This document shows, in pieces, positions 1-7,925 of a stretch of DNA of 64,000 nucleotides. This DNA comes from an uncultured Verrucomicrobiales bacterium (GTDB taxonomy: Bacteria > Verrucomicrobiota > Verrucomicrobiia > Verrucomicrobiales > Akkermansiaceae): the NCBI GenBank assembly GCA_947039485.1, contig CAMQZC010000007.1:1-64000 (forward strand), given 5' to 3'. The position numbers were made by a program, and so were the translations under genes. Below the pieces are notes generated by a model. It ran no database searches, was not told where the DNA came from, and saw nothing but the letters and a program-made list of their open reading frames with translations. The number at the start of each line of letters is the position of its first letter. Positions within the stretch are counted from its first letter, which is position 1.

Positions 1-2
1 GC

Positions 3-104
3 TTCGGCAGTGGTGACCGTCCTAGCTTTGGTGGCGACCGTGACAACAATCGTGGTGACAGCGGTGGTGAACAACCCCAAGCACGCGATCAAGATAAATC
101 CTAA
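3..104 (+). CDS. C-terminal tail of an upstream gene (partial)
   Basis: Reading frame 3 is open from the window edge to a TAA at 102-104. It encodes a Gly/Asp/Arg-rich low-complexity tail (FGSGDRPSFGGDRDNN..., ending RDQDKS). It stops 24 nt before murF, so it is probably the previous gene of the same cell-wall operon; by usual dcw order that would be murE or a neighbour, but the tail has no diagnostic motif. A different frame here (10-213) is open but Val-rich and overlaps murF, so I prefer frame 3. Confidence 0.45.
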   Translation, partial: FGSGDRPSFGGDRDNNRGDSGGEQPQARDQDKS

Positions 105-128
105 CACCCTCACTTCCCCCCTCGGCTC

Positions 129-1520
129 ATGCAGCTCAGTATTCAGCAAATTCTTCAAGCTACGGGTGGCAAGCTCGTTGCCGAGGGGAGGCGCGCCATC
201 AGTCAAGATCTAACAACTGATAGCCGCGCCATCCAACCTGGCTGCATCTTCCTCGCTCTGACAGGTGAGCGATTTGATGGCAACAACTTTGCCGCAACGG
301 CGTCCCATCAGGGAGCCGCTGCGGTCATTGTCAGCCGCTCTATAGGCGAGATTGACCCCGCTTGCAGCGTCATTCAGGTAAATGATACCCTTGTCGCCCT
401 CCACGCTCTAGCGAGCTGGTGGCGCAAGCAGCTAGAGCCCCTGCGTGTCGTTGGTCTTACAGGATCTAGCGGCAAGACCAGCTGCAAGGACATGGCGCTC
501 GCTATCCTCAGACAAAAGTACAACGCTGAGGCCACACATGGCAACCTTAACAATCACATCGGAGTCCCCCTGAGCATTCTGCGCGCTAAGCCCAGCGTGG
601 AGGCCGCCATCTGGGAGATGGGCATGAACCACGTCGGTGAGATTGCCCCGCTCTGCAAGATAGTGCTCCCAGAAATTGGGATCATCACCAACATCGGCTC
701 CGCACACATCGAGCACATGGGCAGCCGCGAGGCGATTGCACATGAGAAGTGCAGCCTCGCACGCGCCCTGCCCAACCATGGCGTGCTCATCTACCCCGCC
801 AAGGACGACTTTGCTGGCTACATCGCAGCCCAGACGGATGCTCGCTGCATCCCCTGTGGATCCAGCGAGAGCCCCGTACGCGCCGAGCATATACGCTGCA
901 TGAACAGCAGCAGCAACTACAAGCTCTGCATTGAGGGCCTCGGCTCCATTGATATCCATCTCCCCGTGCTGGGTGCGCACATGGTGGACAACAGCCTCCT
1001 AGCCGCAGCCGCAGGCTGGCAGCTAGGATGCAGCCTCACACAAATTGCAGAGGGGCTCCGTCAGAGCAACCTGAGCGCAGGACGTCTCGCCTGTTACGAG
1101 ATTGAGGGCATCAGCCTCATTGATGACAGCTACAATGCTAACCTCGAGAGCATGCTTGCCGCGCTCCGGACAGTTGCCGCCCTTGAGAAGCCCACACGCC
1201 GCATCGCGGTCCTCGGTCAGATGGGCGAGCTGGGTAAGCACGGTCCCGAGATCCATCACCTCGTCGGCGAAGCACTCTGCGATGAGGAGTTTGACATCCT
1301 CATCTGCGTCGGAGAGAGCAATCAAAACATGCTCTCTTTGAGCAATGCCGCACATCAACTCAGCGTCCACCACTGCCCCGATCACGCATCATCAGCCGCG
1401 CTGCTGCGCAAGATCATGCAGCCTGGAGATGTCATCCTCTTCAAAGGCTCTCGCTCTGCAGCCATTGAGCGCTGCCTCCATCTCCTCCACCCCCAACTCA
1501 AAAACACCCACCATGCTTAA
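129..1520 (+). CDS. murF: UDP-N-acetylmuramoyl-tripeptide--D-alanyl-D-alanine ligase
   Basis: Cytoplasmic Mur ligase adding D-Ala-D-Ala to UDP-MurNAc-tripeptide, the last step before the lipid stage of peptidoglycan synthesis. The 463-residue protein has the usual three domains: an N-terminal substrate domain with SRAIQPGCIFLALTGERFDG, the ATP loop GLTGSSGKTS at residues 109-118, the THGNLNNHIGVP and EMGMNHVGEI motifs of the central domain, and a C-terminal domain with DDSYNANLESM. Length is normal for MurF. The stop overlaps the mraY start by 8 bp, which implies translational coupling. Confidence 0.97.
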   Translation: MQLSIQQILQATGGKLVAEGRRAISQDLTTDSRAIQPGCIFLALTGERFDGNNFAATASHQGAAAVIVSRSIGEIDPACSVIQVNDTLVALHALASWWRKQLEPLRVVGLTGSSGKTSCKDMALAILRQKYNAEATHGNLNNHIGVPLSILRAKPSVEAAIWEMGMNHVGEIAPLCKIVLPEIGIITNIGSAHIEHMGSREAIAHEKCSLARALPNHGVLIYPAKDDFAGYIAAQTDARCIPCGSSESPVRAEHIRCMNSSSNYKLCIEGLGSIDIHLPVLGAHMVDNSLLAAAAGWQLGCSLTQIAEGLRQSNLSAGRLACYEIEGISLIDDSYNANLESMLAALRTVAALEKPTRRIAVLGQMGELGKHGPEIHHLVGEALCDEEFDILICVGESNQNMLSLSNAAHQLSVHHCPDHASSAALLRKIMQPGDVILFKGSRSAAIERCLHLLHPQLKNTHHA

Positions 1521-2520
1521 TCTCATTTTTGACATCCCCTTTGACGCGAAGCTCCTGCTCGCCCTCTGCTTACCTTTCATGCTCTTGATCCTCATGAGCC
1601 CGCGACTCATCGCTATGCTGCGCGCGCTCAAAGCAGGGCAACCCATCCGCCAAGCCAGCCTCGGCATCCTCGCCCCTGAGCATCAGGGCAAGGTAGGCAC
1701 CCCCACCATGGGAGGCATCCTGATTATTGGCAGCATCCTGCTGGGCATCCTTCTCTACAGTGATTTGAGCAACCCCGCCGTCCACTGCTGCCTGCTTGTC
1801 ACCATGGTGACCGCAGGACTCGGGCTCATGGATGACTACCAAAAGATTACCAAGGGTAATAGCGATGGCGTCAGCGGCAAGATCAAGATTGCCATCCAAG
1901 CAGGAACCGCCCTCGTCGTGGCCCTTTACTACTACGTCGTCGCTGGTGCGCCTGCACTGATGCTGCCCTTCTTTGGCCCCCTTGACATTGGCTGGCTCTT
2001 TATCCCCCTCGCCCTGCTCGTCATCATCGGCAGCTCCAACGCCGTCAACCTCACTGATGGTCTTGATGGTCTCGCCAGCGGTTGCTGCGTCATCGTCGCG
2101 CTCACCATGGCCGTCATCTTTGGCGACAATGACCTGAGCATCGTCATGGTGCTCATCGCATCTGCATGCTTGGGCTTCCTCTGGTTCAACTGCTATCCCG
2201 CCAAGATTTTCATGGGAGACACAGGCTCCCTCGCACTGGGAGCTCTGCTGGGCACAGCCGCTGTTTGCAGCGGCAGCCCCCTCTACCTGCTCCTCATTGG
2301 CTCGATCTTTGCGATAGAGGCTCTCTCTGTTATGCTGCAAGTAGGCTACTTCAAGTACAGCCGCCGCAAGTACGGAGAAGGCCGCCGTCTGCTGCGCATG
2401 GCACCCATCCACCACCACTTTGAGAAAAAAGGCTGGAGCGAGACCCAAGTCTGCGTCCGCTTCTGGACCATCTCCCTGCTCAGCTCACTCATCTCTCTCT
2501 ACATCTACTTCTCTTACTGA
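1513..2520 (+). CDS. mraY: Phospho-N-acetylmuramoyl-pentapeptide transferase
   Basis: Integral membrane enzyme transferring phospho-MurNAc-pentapeptide to undecaprenyl phosphate to give lipid I. The 335-residue protein is almost entirely hydrophobic helices and shows GKVGTPTMGG, the Asp-rich loops LMDDYQK and NLTDGLDGLA, FMGDTGSLALG, and the cytoplasmic APIHHHFEKKGWSE loop. The chosen ATG lies inside the end of murF; a longer in-frame extension back to 1345 is only murF in another frame. The murD start follows 3 nt after the stop. Confidence 0.97.
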   Translation: MLNLIFDIPFDAKLLLALCLPFMLLILMSPRLIAMLRALKAGQPIRQASLGILAPEHQGKVGTPTMGGILIIGSILLGILLYSDLSNPAVHCCLLVTMVTAGLGLMDDYQKITKGNSDGVSGKIKIAIQAGTALVVALYYYVVAGAPALMLPFFGPLDIGWLFIPLALLVIIGSSNAVNLTDGLDGLASGCCVIVALTMAVIFGDNDLSIVMVLIASACLGFLWFNCYPAKIFMGDTGSLALGALLGTAAVCSGSPLYLLLIGSIFAIEALSVMLQVGYFKYSRRKYGEGRRLLRMAPIHHHFEKKGWSETQVCVRFWTISLLSSLISLYIYFSY

Positions 2521-2523
2521 TTA

Positions 2524-3846
2524 ATGAATATCACTCAACAAAAAATTGCTATTCTAGGCTGTGGTCGCAGCGGCATCGCAGCGGCATTGCTCACTCAGCA
2601 GCTCGGAGCTGCTCAGATTTGCATCTTTGACATCTCCCCCAAGGCTCGCTGCGCCGAGTCCCACCTCCCCTGCGTCGCCGCCGCGACAGAGCAGCATGGT
2701 CGAGACTACGCCGCAGACCTCATCATCATCTCCCCCGGCATCCAAGCCGACACGGCATGGGCGCGCTCCTTCTGCGAGGCTCCTGGAGCCATACTCATGG
2801 GAGAGACCGAGCTTGCCTACCGCTTCTTCAAGGGTCAAATCATCGCCATCACCGGCACTAACGGCAAAACAACCACCACCGCACTCATTGAGCACATCCT
2901 GCAGAACAACGGGCTCAAGGCCACTGCCTGCGGCAACTACGGCACCCCCCTCTCTGAGGTCATCATCGCAGAGATGAAGGGCGAGCCCTGCGACTATGCC
3001 GTACTGGAAGTATCATCCTTCCAGATGGAGACCATCATCGACTTCCGCCCCGAGCTTGCCATCTGGCTCAACTTTGCACCTGACCACATGGATCGCTACT
3101 GCAAAGTAAGTGACTACCATGACGCCAAGCTACGCATCTTTGAGAACATGAGCAGTGAGCAAATCGCCATCGTGCGACAGGGCGAAAATCTCGGTAAAAT
3201 CGCCCCTCAGCGCATTGAGTTCTCCGCCGTCAGTGACGAGGGTCAGCTGAGCTACCACGATGAGAACCTCATCGAGCAAGGTCAGCCCATCATCGCACTG
3301 AGCAAGACGCGCATGAACCAAGCTCACAATGCAGAGAATTGCATGGCGGCACTCATCACCTGCCGCAGCCTCGGGCTAAGCGATCAGCAGGTGCAGGAAT
3401 CCATCGACAGCTTTGTGCCTCCTTGCCATCGCTGTGAGATGGTTGCGAGCTTAGACCGCATCCTCTGGCTCAATGACTCTAAGAGCACCAACCTGCACTC
3501 CACCTTTGCGGCCCTGCGCTCGCAGACGCGCCCCGCCATCCTCATTCTCGGAGGTAAGGACAAGGGTCTTCACTACGAGAGCCTCATACCCCTACTCAGA
3601 GAGAAGGCGCGTCACTGCATCTGCTTTGGCGAGATTCGCGAGCAGCTCGAGCAGAGCCTCAGCGAGGGATGCAGCTGCCATGGCGTTGATACCGTCGAGC
3701 AGTCCGTCGAGCTCGCCGCCCAGCTCGTCGAGGCTGGCGATGTCGTCCTCTTTTCCCCAGCAACATCTTCATTTGATCAATTCACAAGCTACGTGCAGCG
3801 TGGGCAATGCTTCCGCGACACTGTACTTAAAATTATAAAGCCATAA
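2524..3846 (+). CDS. murD: UDP-N-acetylmuramoyl-L-alanine--D-glutamate ligase
   Basis: Cytoplasmic Mur ligase adding D-Glu to UDP-MurNAc-L-Ala. The 440-residue protein begins with a Rossmann-like domain (IAILGCGRSGIAAALL), carries the ATP loop ITGTNGKTTTT at about 109-119, then NLNFAPDHMDRY-type residues (NFAPDHMDRY), and a C-terminal ligase domain with NDSKSTN and ILGGKDKG. All motifs expected of MurD are present and length is typical. It sits in the dcw operon between mraY and the LysM gene, with no Shine-Dalgarno sequence. Confidence 0.97.
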   Translation: MNITQQKIAILGCGRSGIAAALLTQQLGAAQICIFDISPKARCAESHLPCVAAATEQHGRDYAADLIIISPGIQADTAWARSFCEAPGAILMGETELAYRFFKGQIIAITGTNGKTTTTALIEHILQNNGLKATACGNYGTPLSEVIIAEMKGEPCDYAVLEVSSFQMETIIDFRPELAIWLNFAPDHMDRYCKVSDYHDAKLRIFENMSSEQIAIVRQGENLGKIAPQRIEFSAVSDEGQLSYHDENLIEQGQPIIALSKTRMNQAHNAENCMAALITCRSLGLSDQQVQESIDSFVPPCHRCEMVASLDRILWLNDSKSTNLHSTFAALRSQTRPAILILGGKDKGLHYESLIPLLREKARHCICFGEIREQLEQSLSEGCSCHGVDTVEQSVELAAQLVEAGDVVLFSPATSSFDQFTSYVQRGQCFRDTVLKIIKP

Positions 3847-3861
3847 CCAACCTACACCACG

Positions 3862-4962
3862 ATGAGAGAAAAACCAACATCATTCAAAAGCTCTGCGCTT
3901 GGCCGTATCCGACCTAAGCGTCACTTTCTCAGCACCCTCAGCGCCCAAAAGCCCAAGCGACACCACAGTCAAATGGACTACGAAGTGCCTGACAACGGCA
4001 AAACAACCATGATCCGCATCGTCAGCGGCCTCATCCTGCTCCACCTCATCGTCATTGGTGGCGTCTATATCCACGACAGCTGGAGCCAAAAGGATAACAA
4101 AAAGCTCGTCGAGCAGATCAAGGATACCCCTCCCCCTACCGAGCCCCTCGATGAGCCTATCGCCACAATCCAGTCCCCCAGCCCCGTAATTGTCGAGGAG
4201 ATAATTGCCATCGACCCGCAAGCAGAGGAGCAGGTTGCTATTAGCAACTCAAGCCCCAAGGTAGGCATCAGCCCCGAGAGTCTAAAAGCCATTGACAACG
4301 TCATGCCCGCAGGCTCCGAATTCCTCCCCGAGGCGACACGTAAGCCCGTCATCCCAGCGCAGCCTGTGAGCGGATCTCACATCACCTCCGCAGCAACATC
4401 CATTGGAGAACTCCAAGCTGTCGACCCCGCACTGAGCGACTACGTCATCAAAAACGGAGCCAAGCCCAACAGCCCACAAGATCGCATCGCAGCTACCCAA
4501 AAGCTCATCAGCACACCCAAGCAGCCAGCAGCCCCCGTCATCATCAAGCCCATAGCCATAGCTCAAGTAGCCCCCACAGCCACAGCAGCGAACACAGTAG
4601 CCCCCGGTGCTAGCCACCTCGTGCGCTCAGGCGATACATGGTACGGACTTTCCAAGAAGTACAAGTGCAGCGTCGCTAAGCTCGAAGCAGCCAACCCCAA
4701 GGTAGCAAAGCGCGGCGTCCTCTACACAGGCGACAAGCTCGTCATCCCCACAGGTACAAGCAAAGCTCCAAGCGCAGTAGCAGGCCCTACCAAAACGCCT
4801 CCAGCAGCAACCAAGATTCACTCCGTCAAGAGCGGTGAGACCCTCTACCGCATCGCTAGGGACAACGGCATCAGCCTCAAGCAACTCCTGCAATACAACA
4901 AGCTGAGTGAAGCAAACGCACGCCGCATCCAAATTGGTCAAAAGCTCAAAGTCACTCCCTAA
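3862..4962 (+). CDS. Membrane-anchored protein with two LysM domains
   Basis: A 366-residue protein of unknown exact role placed between murD and ftsW, a position that suggests a part in division or septal wall synthesis (inference). It has a basic N-terminal cytoplasmic segment (1-49), one transmembrane helix at about 50-71, a long Pro/Ala-rich periplasmic linker, and two C-terminal LysM repeats at about 252-297 (SHLVRSGDTWYGLSKKY) and 319-364 (HSVKSGETLYRIARDNG). LysM modules bind GlcNAc-containing glycans such as peptidoglycan. No catalytic domain is visible. An internal Met38 could be an alternative start. Confidence 0.85.
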   Translation: MREKPTSFKSSALGRIRPKRHFLSTLSAQKPKRHHSQMDYEVPDNGKTTMIRIVSGLILLHLIVIGGVYIHDSWSQKDNKKLVEQIKDTPPPTEPLDEPIATIQSPSPVIVEEIIAIDPQAEEQVAISNSSPKVGISPESLKAIDNVMPAGSEFLPEATRKPVIPAQPVSGSHITSAATSIGELQAVDPALSDYVIKNGAKPNSPQDRIAATQKLISTPKQPAAPVIIKPIAIAQVAPTATAANTVAPGASHLVRSGDTWYGLSKKYKCSVAKLEAANPKVAKRGVLYTGDKLVIPTGTSKAPSAVAGPTKTPPAATKIHSVKSGETLYRIARDNGISLKQLLQYNKLSEANARRIQIGQKLKVTP

Positions 4963-4970
4963 CGAGGTCA

Positions 4971-5001
4971 GCGGAAGGAACTAGACAACAGTTCCTTCCG
5001 C
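4971..5001. repeat. Perfect 12-bp inverted repeat between LysM gene and ftsW
   Basis: GCGGAAGGAACT (4971-4982) and its exact complement (4990-5001) flank a 7-nt loop. No T-run follows, and the ftsW start is only 17 nt downstream. It therefore looks like an intra-operon RNA hairpin (processing, mRNA stability or partial attenuation) rather than a strong intrinsic terminator. Confidence 0.7.
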
Positions 5002-5018
5002 CGCCCCATCATTGCACC

Positions 5019-6164
5019 ATGACCACACGCCTGAGCATCATTATCATCTGGGTGAGTTTCATCTTGCTGCTCGTTACAGGTCTAATCATGGTGGCAAGTA
5101 CAGGCAGTTGCACGCCCACGCTCAGGGAGAGCATGGATAGCAACCACTTCATCATCAAGCAAAGTCAATTTGCCGTCTTGGGCATCATTGGAGCCCTCGT
5201 GCTCAGCCTCATTGACTATCGGCTCTGGAGACGCTTCATCATCCCCATCTGGTTTGGCTGCACCTTCCTACTCGTCTGCTGCTACATACCAGGTATTGGT
5301 ATGCGCATCAATGGAGAGCTGCGCTGGATCAACCTTGGCTTCATGAGCTTCCAGCCCAGTGAGGTCGCCAAGATTAGCCTCATGCTCTGCATGGCGCACT
5401 GGTACACCAGCTACCGCCAACAGGCAGGGAGCATCTTCACGGGCATCATCAAGCCTGGCATCATCTTTGGCATCCCTCTCATGCTCATTCTTTTTGAGAA
5501 GGACATGGGCACCACAGCCGCCCTTGGTCTCTCAGGTCTCTGCCTCATGTTTGTTGCAGGCACACGCTGGTGGGTACTACTGCTCATCATCATCATTGGC
5601 GCCCTATTCTTCTACCTCTTCACCATCTCTAGCCCCAACCGACTGGCGCGTATTGAAGCTTGGGATGACCCCGAGGGCTTTGCCCAGCACGCTGGGCGAC
5701 AGCAGTGGATTGCCATCCTCTCCTTTGCCCGAGGAAGCTTTGTAGGCATTGGTCTAGGAGATAGCATCTACAAGTACGGCAGCCTGCCCTTTGCCCATAC
5801 TGACTTCATCTACGCCACTATCGGTGAGGAGCTTGGATTTATCGGCAGCGCAAGCGTGCTACTGCTCTTCCTCTCCATCGCACTTGCCAGCATCAACCTC
5901 GCCCTCAAGCTCAGCGACTACTTTGGCCGCCTGCTCTGCATTGGGCTCATGTGTACCATCTTTTGGCCAGCAATGCTCAACATAATGGTCGTCACCTCCC
6001 TGCTGCCCAACTCTGGGCTACCGCTCCCCTTCATCAGCTACGGGGGCACCAACCTCGTCTTCACCATCGCGGCCATTGGCATCATCACCAGCATCCAACG
6101 GCACGACATACCCACGAAAAAAAGCTGCTGGCCCCTGCGCCGGCGAGCTAAGATCACAGACTAA
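5019..6164 (+). CDS. ftsW: SEDS-family septal peptidoglycan polymerase FtsW
   Basis: Polytopic membrane glycosyltransferase polymerising lipid II at the division septum with its partner class B penicillin-binding protein. The 381-residue protein has about ten hydrophobic helices and the SEDS signatures PGIGMRINGELRWINLG, SFQPSEVAKISL, FAHTDFIYATIGEELG and SGLPLPFISYGG. Position before murG in a dcw cluster favours FtsW over RodA. The murG start lies 4 nt after the stop. Confidence 0.95.
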   Translation: MTTRLSIIIIWVSFILLLVTGLIMVASTGSCTPTLRESMDSNHFIIKQSQFAVLGIIGALVLSLIDYRLWRRFIIPIWFGCTFLLVCCYIPGIGMRINGELRWINLGFMSFQPSEVAKISLMLCMAHWYTSYRQQAGSIFTGIIKPGIIFGIPLMLILFEKDMGTTAALGLSGLCLMFVAGTRWWVLLLIIIIGALFFYLFTISSPNRLARIEAWDDPEGFAQHAGRQQWIAILSFARGSFVGIGLGDSIYKYGSLPFAHTDFIYATIGEELGFIGSASVLLLFLSIALASINLALKLSDYFGRLLCIGLMCTIFWPAMLNIMVVTSLLPNSGLPLPFISYGGTNLVFTIAAIGIITSIQRHDIPTKKSCWPLRRRAKITD

Positions 6165-6168
6165 AATC

Positions 6169-7266
6169 ATGAGCCAACGTCCCCTCAACATCATCATCGC
6201 CTGCGGAGGCACTGGCGGGCACCTCTTCCCCGGCATTGCAGTAGCCCAAGAACTACGCAAGCAGGGCCACCGCCCCATCCTCCTCATCTCACGCAAAGAC
6301 ATCGATGCCGAGGCCTCTGGCAAGTACGGAGATCTCGAGTTTCACAGCGTCCCCGCCATCGCCAAGCCTCCCCTGCTCTCCCTGCGCACACCCGCATTCT
6401 TTGCCAAGCTGCTGAGCACCTACCTCAGCTGCCGCAGACTCATTAAGCGCGAGCGCTGCGACGTCGTGCTTGGCATGGGTGGATTCACCTCACTACCCCC
6501 CATCATCGCGGGGCGCCACCTTGGTCGACTCTGCTACGTGCATGACTCCAACGCCCTGCCAGGGCGAGCCAACCGCCTCACCGCGCGCTGGTGCCAGCGC
6601 GTCCTCATCGGACTGCCTGAGGCCGCGGCCTACTTCCCTGGGCGACCCAGCCAAGTCGTGGGCACGCCCTGCCGAGAGGAATTCAACAGCCTCCCTAGCC
6701 CAGAGCAAGCCTACGCCAGCCTCGGCCTGAGCCTCAACAGCCAGCAAGCCCTCATCCTCGTTGTGGGCGGATCCCAAGGCGCTCGCCAACTCAACAGCCA
6801 AGTCGTAGAAGCAGCCAAGCAGCAACCAGAAGTCCGCTTCCTCATCATCGCGGGCAGCCTCGACTACGAGCGCGTCAGCCAGCTTGCCGCAGATGCCTCC
6901 AACATCAGCGTCTTGGGCTTCTGCTCCCAAATGGCCGCGGCCTACGCTGCCGCAGACGGCATCATCGCCAGAGCTGGAGCCTCCACCCTCACCGAGCTCG
7001 CCCACATTGGCAAGGCCAGCATGCTCATTCCCCTACCCAGTGCCGCAGACGACCACCAGAGCCACAACGCGCGCGCCTTTAGCAGCAAAAAAGCCGCCAT
7101 CCACTGCCCCCAAAGCGAACTCAATGCCGAGAGCCTGCGTCACTTTGTCCAAGACATCGTCCTCAATGAGCAAGCACGCAGCGAGATGGAACGTGCCATC
7201 CGTCAATTTGACAAGCCTGATGCCGCCGCGCAAATTGCCAGCATCATCGCGTGCCCCAAGCCATGA
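6169..7266 (+). CDS. murG: UDP-GlcNAc:lipid I N-acetylglucosaminyltransferase
   Basis: GT28-family membrane-associated enzyme converting lipid I to lipid II. The 365-residue protein starts with IIIACGGTGGHLFPGIAVAQEL, the glycine-rich loop of the acceptor domain, and carries GGSQGARQLN and RAGASTLTELAHIGK of the UDP-GlcNAc domain. I place the start at 6169, immediately before the glycine-rich loop; a longer frame from 6076 only reads through ftsW. The stop overlaps the following transpeptidase gene in an ATGA arrangement. Confidence 0.96.
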   Translation: MSQRPLNIIIACGGTGGHLFPGIAVAQELRKQGHRPILLISRKDIDAEASGKYGDLEFHSVPAIAKPPLLSLRTPAFFAKLLSTYLSCRRLIKRERCDVVLGMGGFTSLPPIIAGRHLGRLCYVHDSNALPGRANRLTARWCQRVLIGLPEAAAYFPGRPSQVVGTPCREEFNSLPSPEQAYASLGLSLNSQQALILVVGGSQGARQLNSQVVEAAKQQPEVRFLIIAGSLDYERVSQLAADASNISVLGFCSQMAAAYAAADGIIARAGASTLTELAHIGKASMLIPLPSAADDHQSHNARAFSSKKAAIHCPQSELNAESLRHFVQDIVLNEQARSEMERAIRQFDKPDAAAQIASIIACPKP

Positions 7267-7718
7267 TGCACATCAGCATCAGCATCACAAAGCAAGAACT
7301 CGTCCTAAGCCACAGCAAGCGCGAAGTCATGCGCTGCCCCATCAGCAGTGGCAAAGCTGGCATCGGTTTTGAAGAAGGCTCAGGCAAAACCCCTACAGGA
7401 CAATTTCGCATCTACTCCAAGCACGGAGAGAACGCCCCCCTGCACAGCATCCTGCGCGCTCGCATCCCCTGCGGCATCTGGCCACGCGACATGAGAGAGG
7501 GCGAGCAGGATAGCATCCTCTGCCGCGTCCTGCGCCTCGAAGGCCTCGACCAAGACAACGCAAACACCCTCCAGCGACTCATCTACATCCACGGAAGCAG
7601 CGACATCGAGCACCTCGGAGAGCCAGCATCCTTTGGCTGCATCCGCCTCAAGCCCCTCGACATCGCGGAGCTCTACGCGCACTGTCCCATCGGCTGCCCC
7701 TGCAACATCCAAGCTTGA
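7263..7718 (+). CDS. L,D-transpeptidase (YkuD domain), short form without visible signal peptide
   Basis: A 151-residue protein that is essentially one YkuD catalytic domain. The conserved end is IHGSSDIEHLGEPASFGCIRL, with the catalytic Cys in SFGC and the upstream His in the IHG motif; most family members have SHGC, though other residues are tolerated at the second position. L,D-transpeptidases make 3-3 crosslinks or attach proteins to peptidoglycan. Its ATG overlaps the murG stop (ATGA). The N-terminus (MMHISISITKQELVLS) is not a signal peptide, so how it reaches the periplasm, or whether it acts on cytoplasmic muropeptides, is unclear. Confidence 0.85.
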   Translation: MMHISISITKQELVLSHSKREVMRCPISSGKAGIGFEEGSGKTPTGQFRIYSKHGENAPLHSILRARIPCGIWPRDMREGEQDSILCRVLRLEGLDQDNANTLQRLIYIHGSSDIEHLGEPASFGCIRLKPLDIAELYAHCPIGCPCNIQA

Positions 7719-7881
7719 AAATCCAGAAAAGCAAACTGTAACTGTTATCTCTTTAATTATTAACTTTTATAGGTTATTTCACACCCCAAAACAGTGGCCT
7801 TGCAGCCGCCCCCCCAATTTCAGTAACAAAAACGTCGAGACACGAATATTAAATGGCTTAAAATCATCCTCTGTGACCCCA

Positions 7882-7910
7882 TTGTTTCTAATCCTGCTAC
7901 CAATCATACT
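7882..7910 (+). promoter_or_regulatory. Putative promoter of the tyrosine recombinase, in a 207-bp AT-rich gap
   Basis: TTGTTT and CATACT separated by 17 bp, with the -10 box ending 15 nt before the ATG at 7926. The gap 7719-7925 is visibly more AT-rich than its surroundings and holds no open reading frame or clear terminator for the cell-wall operon. Confidence 0.35.
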
Positions 7911-7925
7911 CATATCGTCACAGAT

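Noticed and set aside
10..213. Val-rich open frame at the window start
   Set aside because: It overlaps murF and is hydrophobic repeat-like; frame 3 gives a clean stop at 102-104 with composition of a real C-terminal tail.
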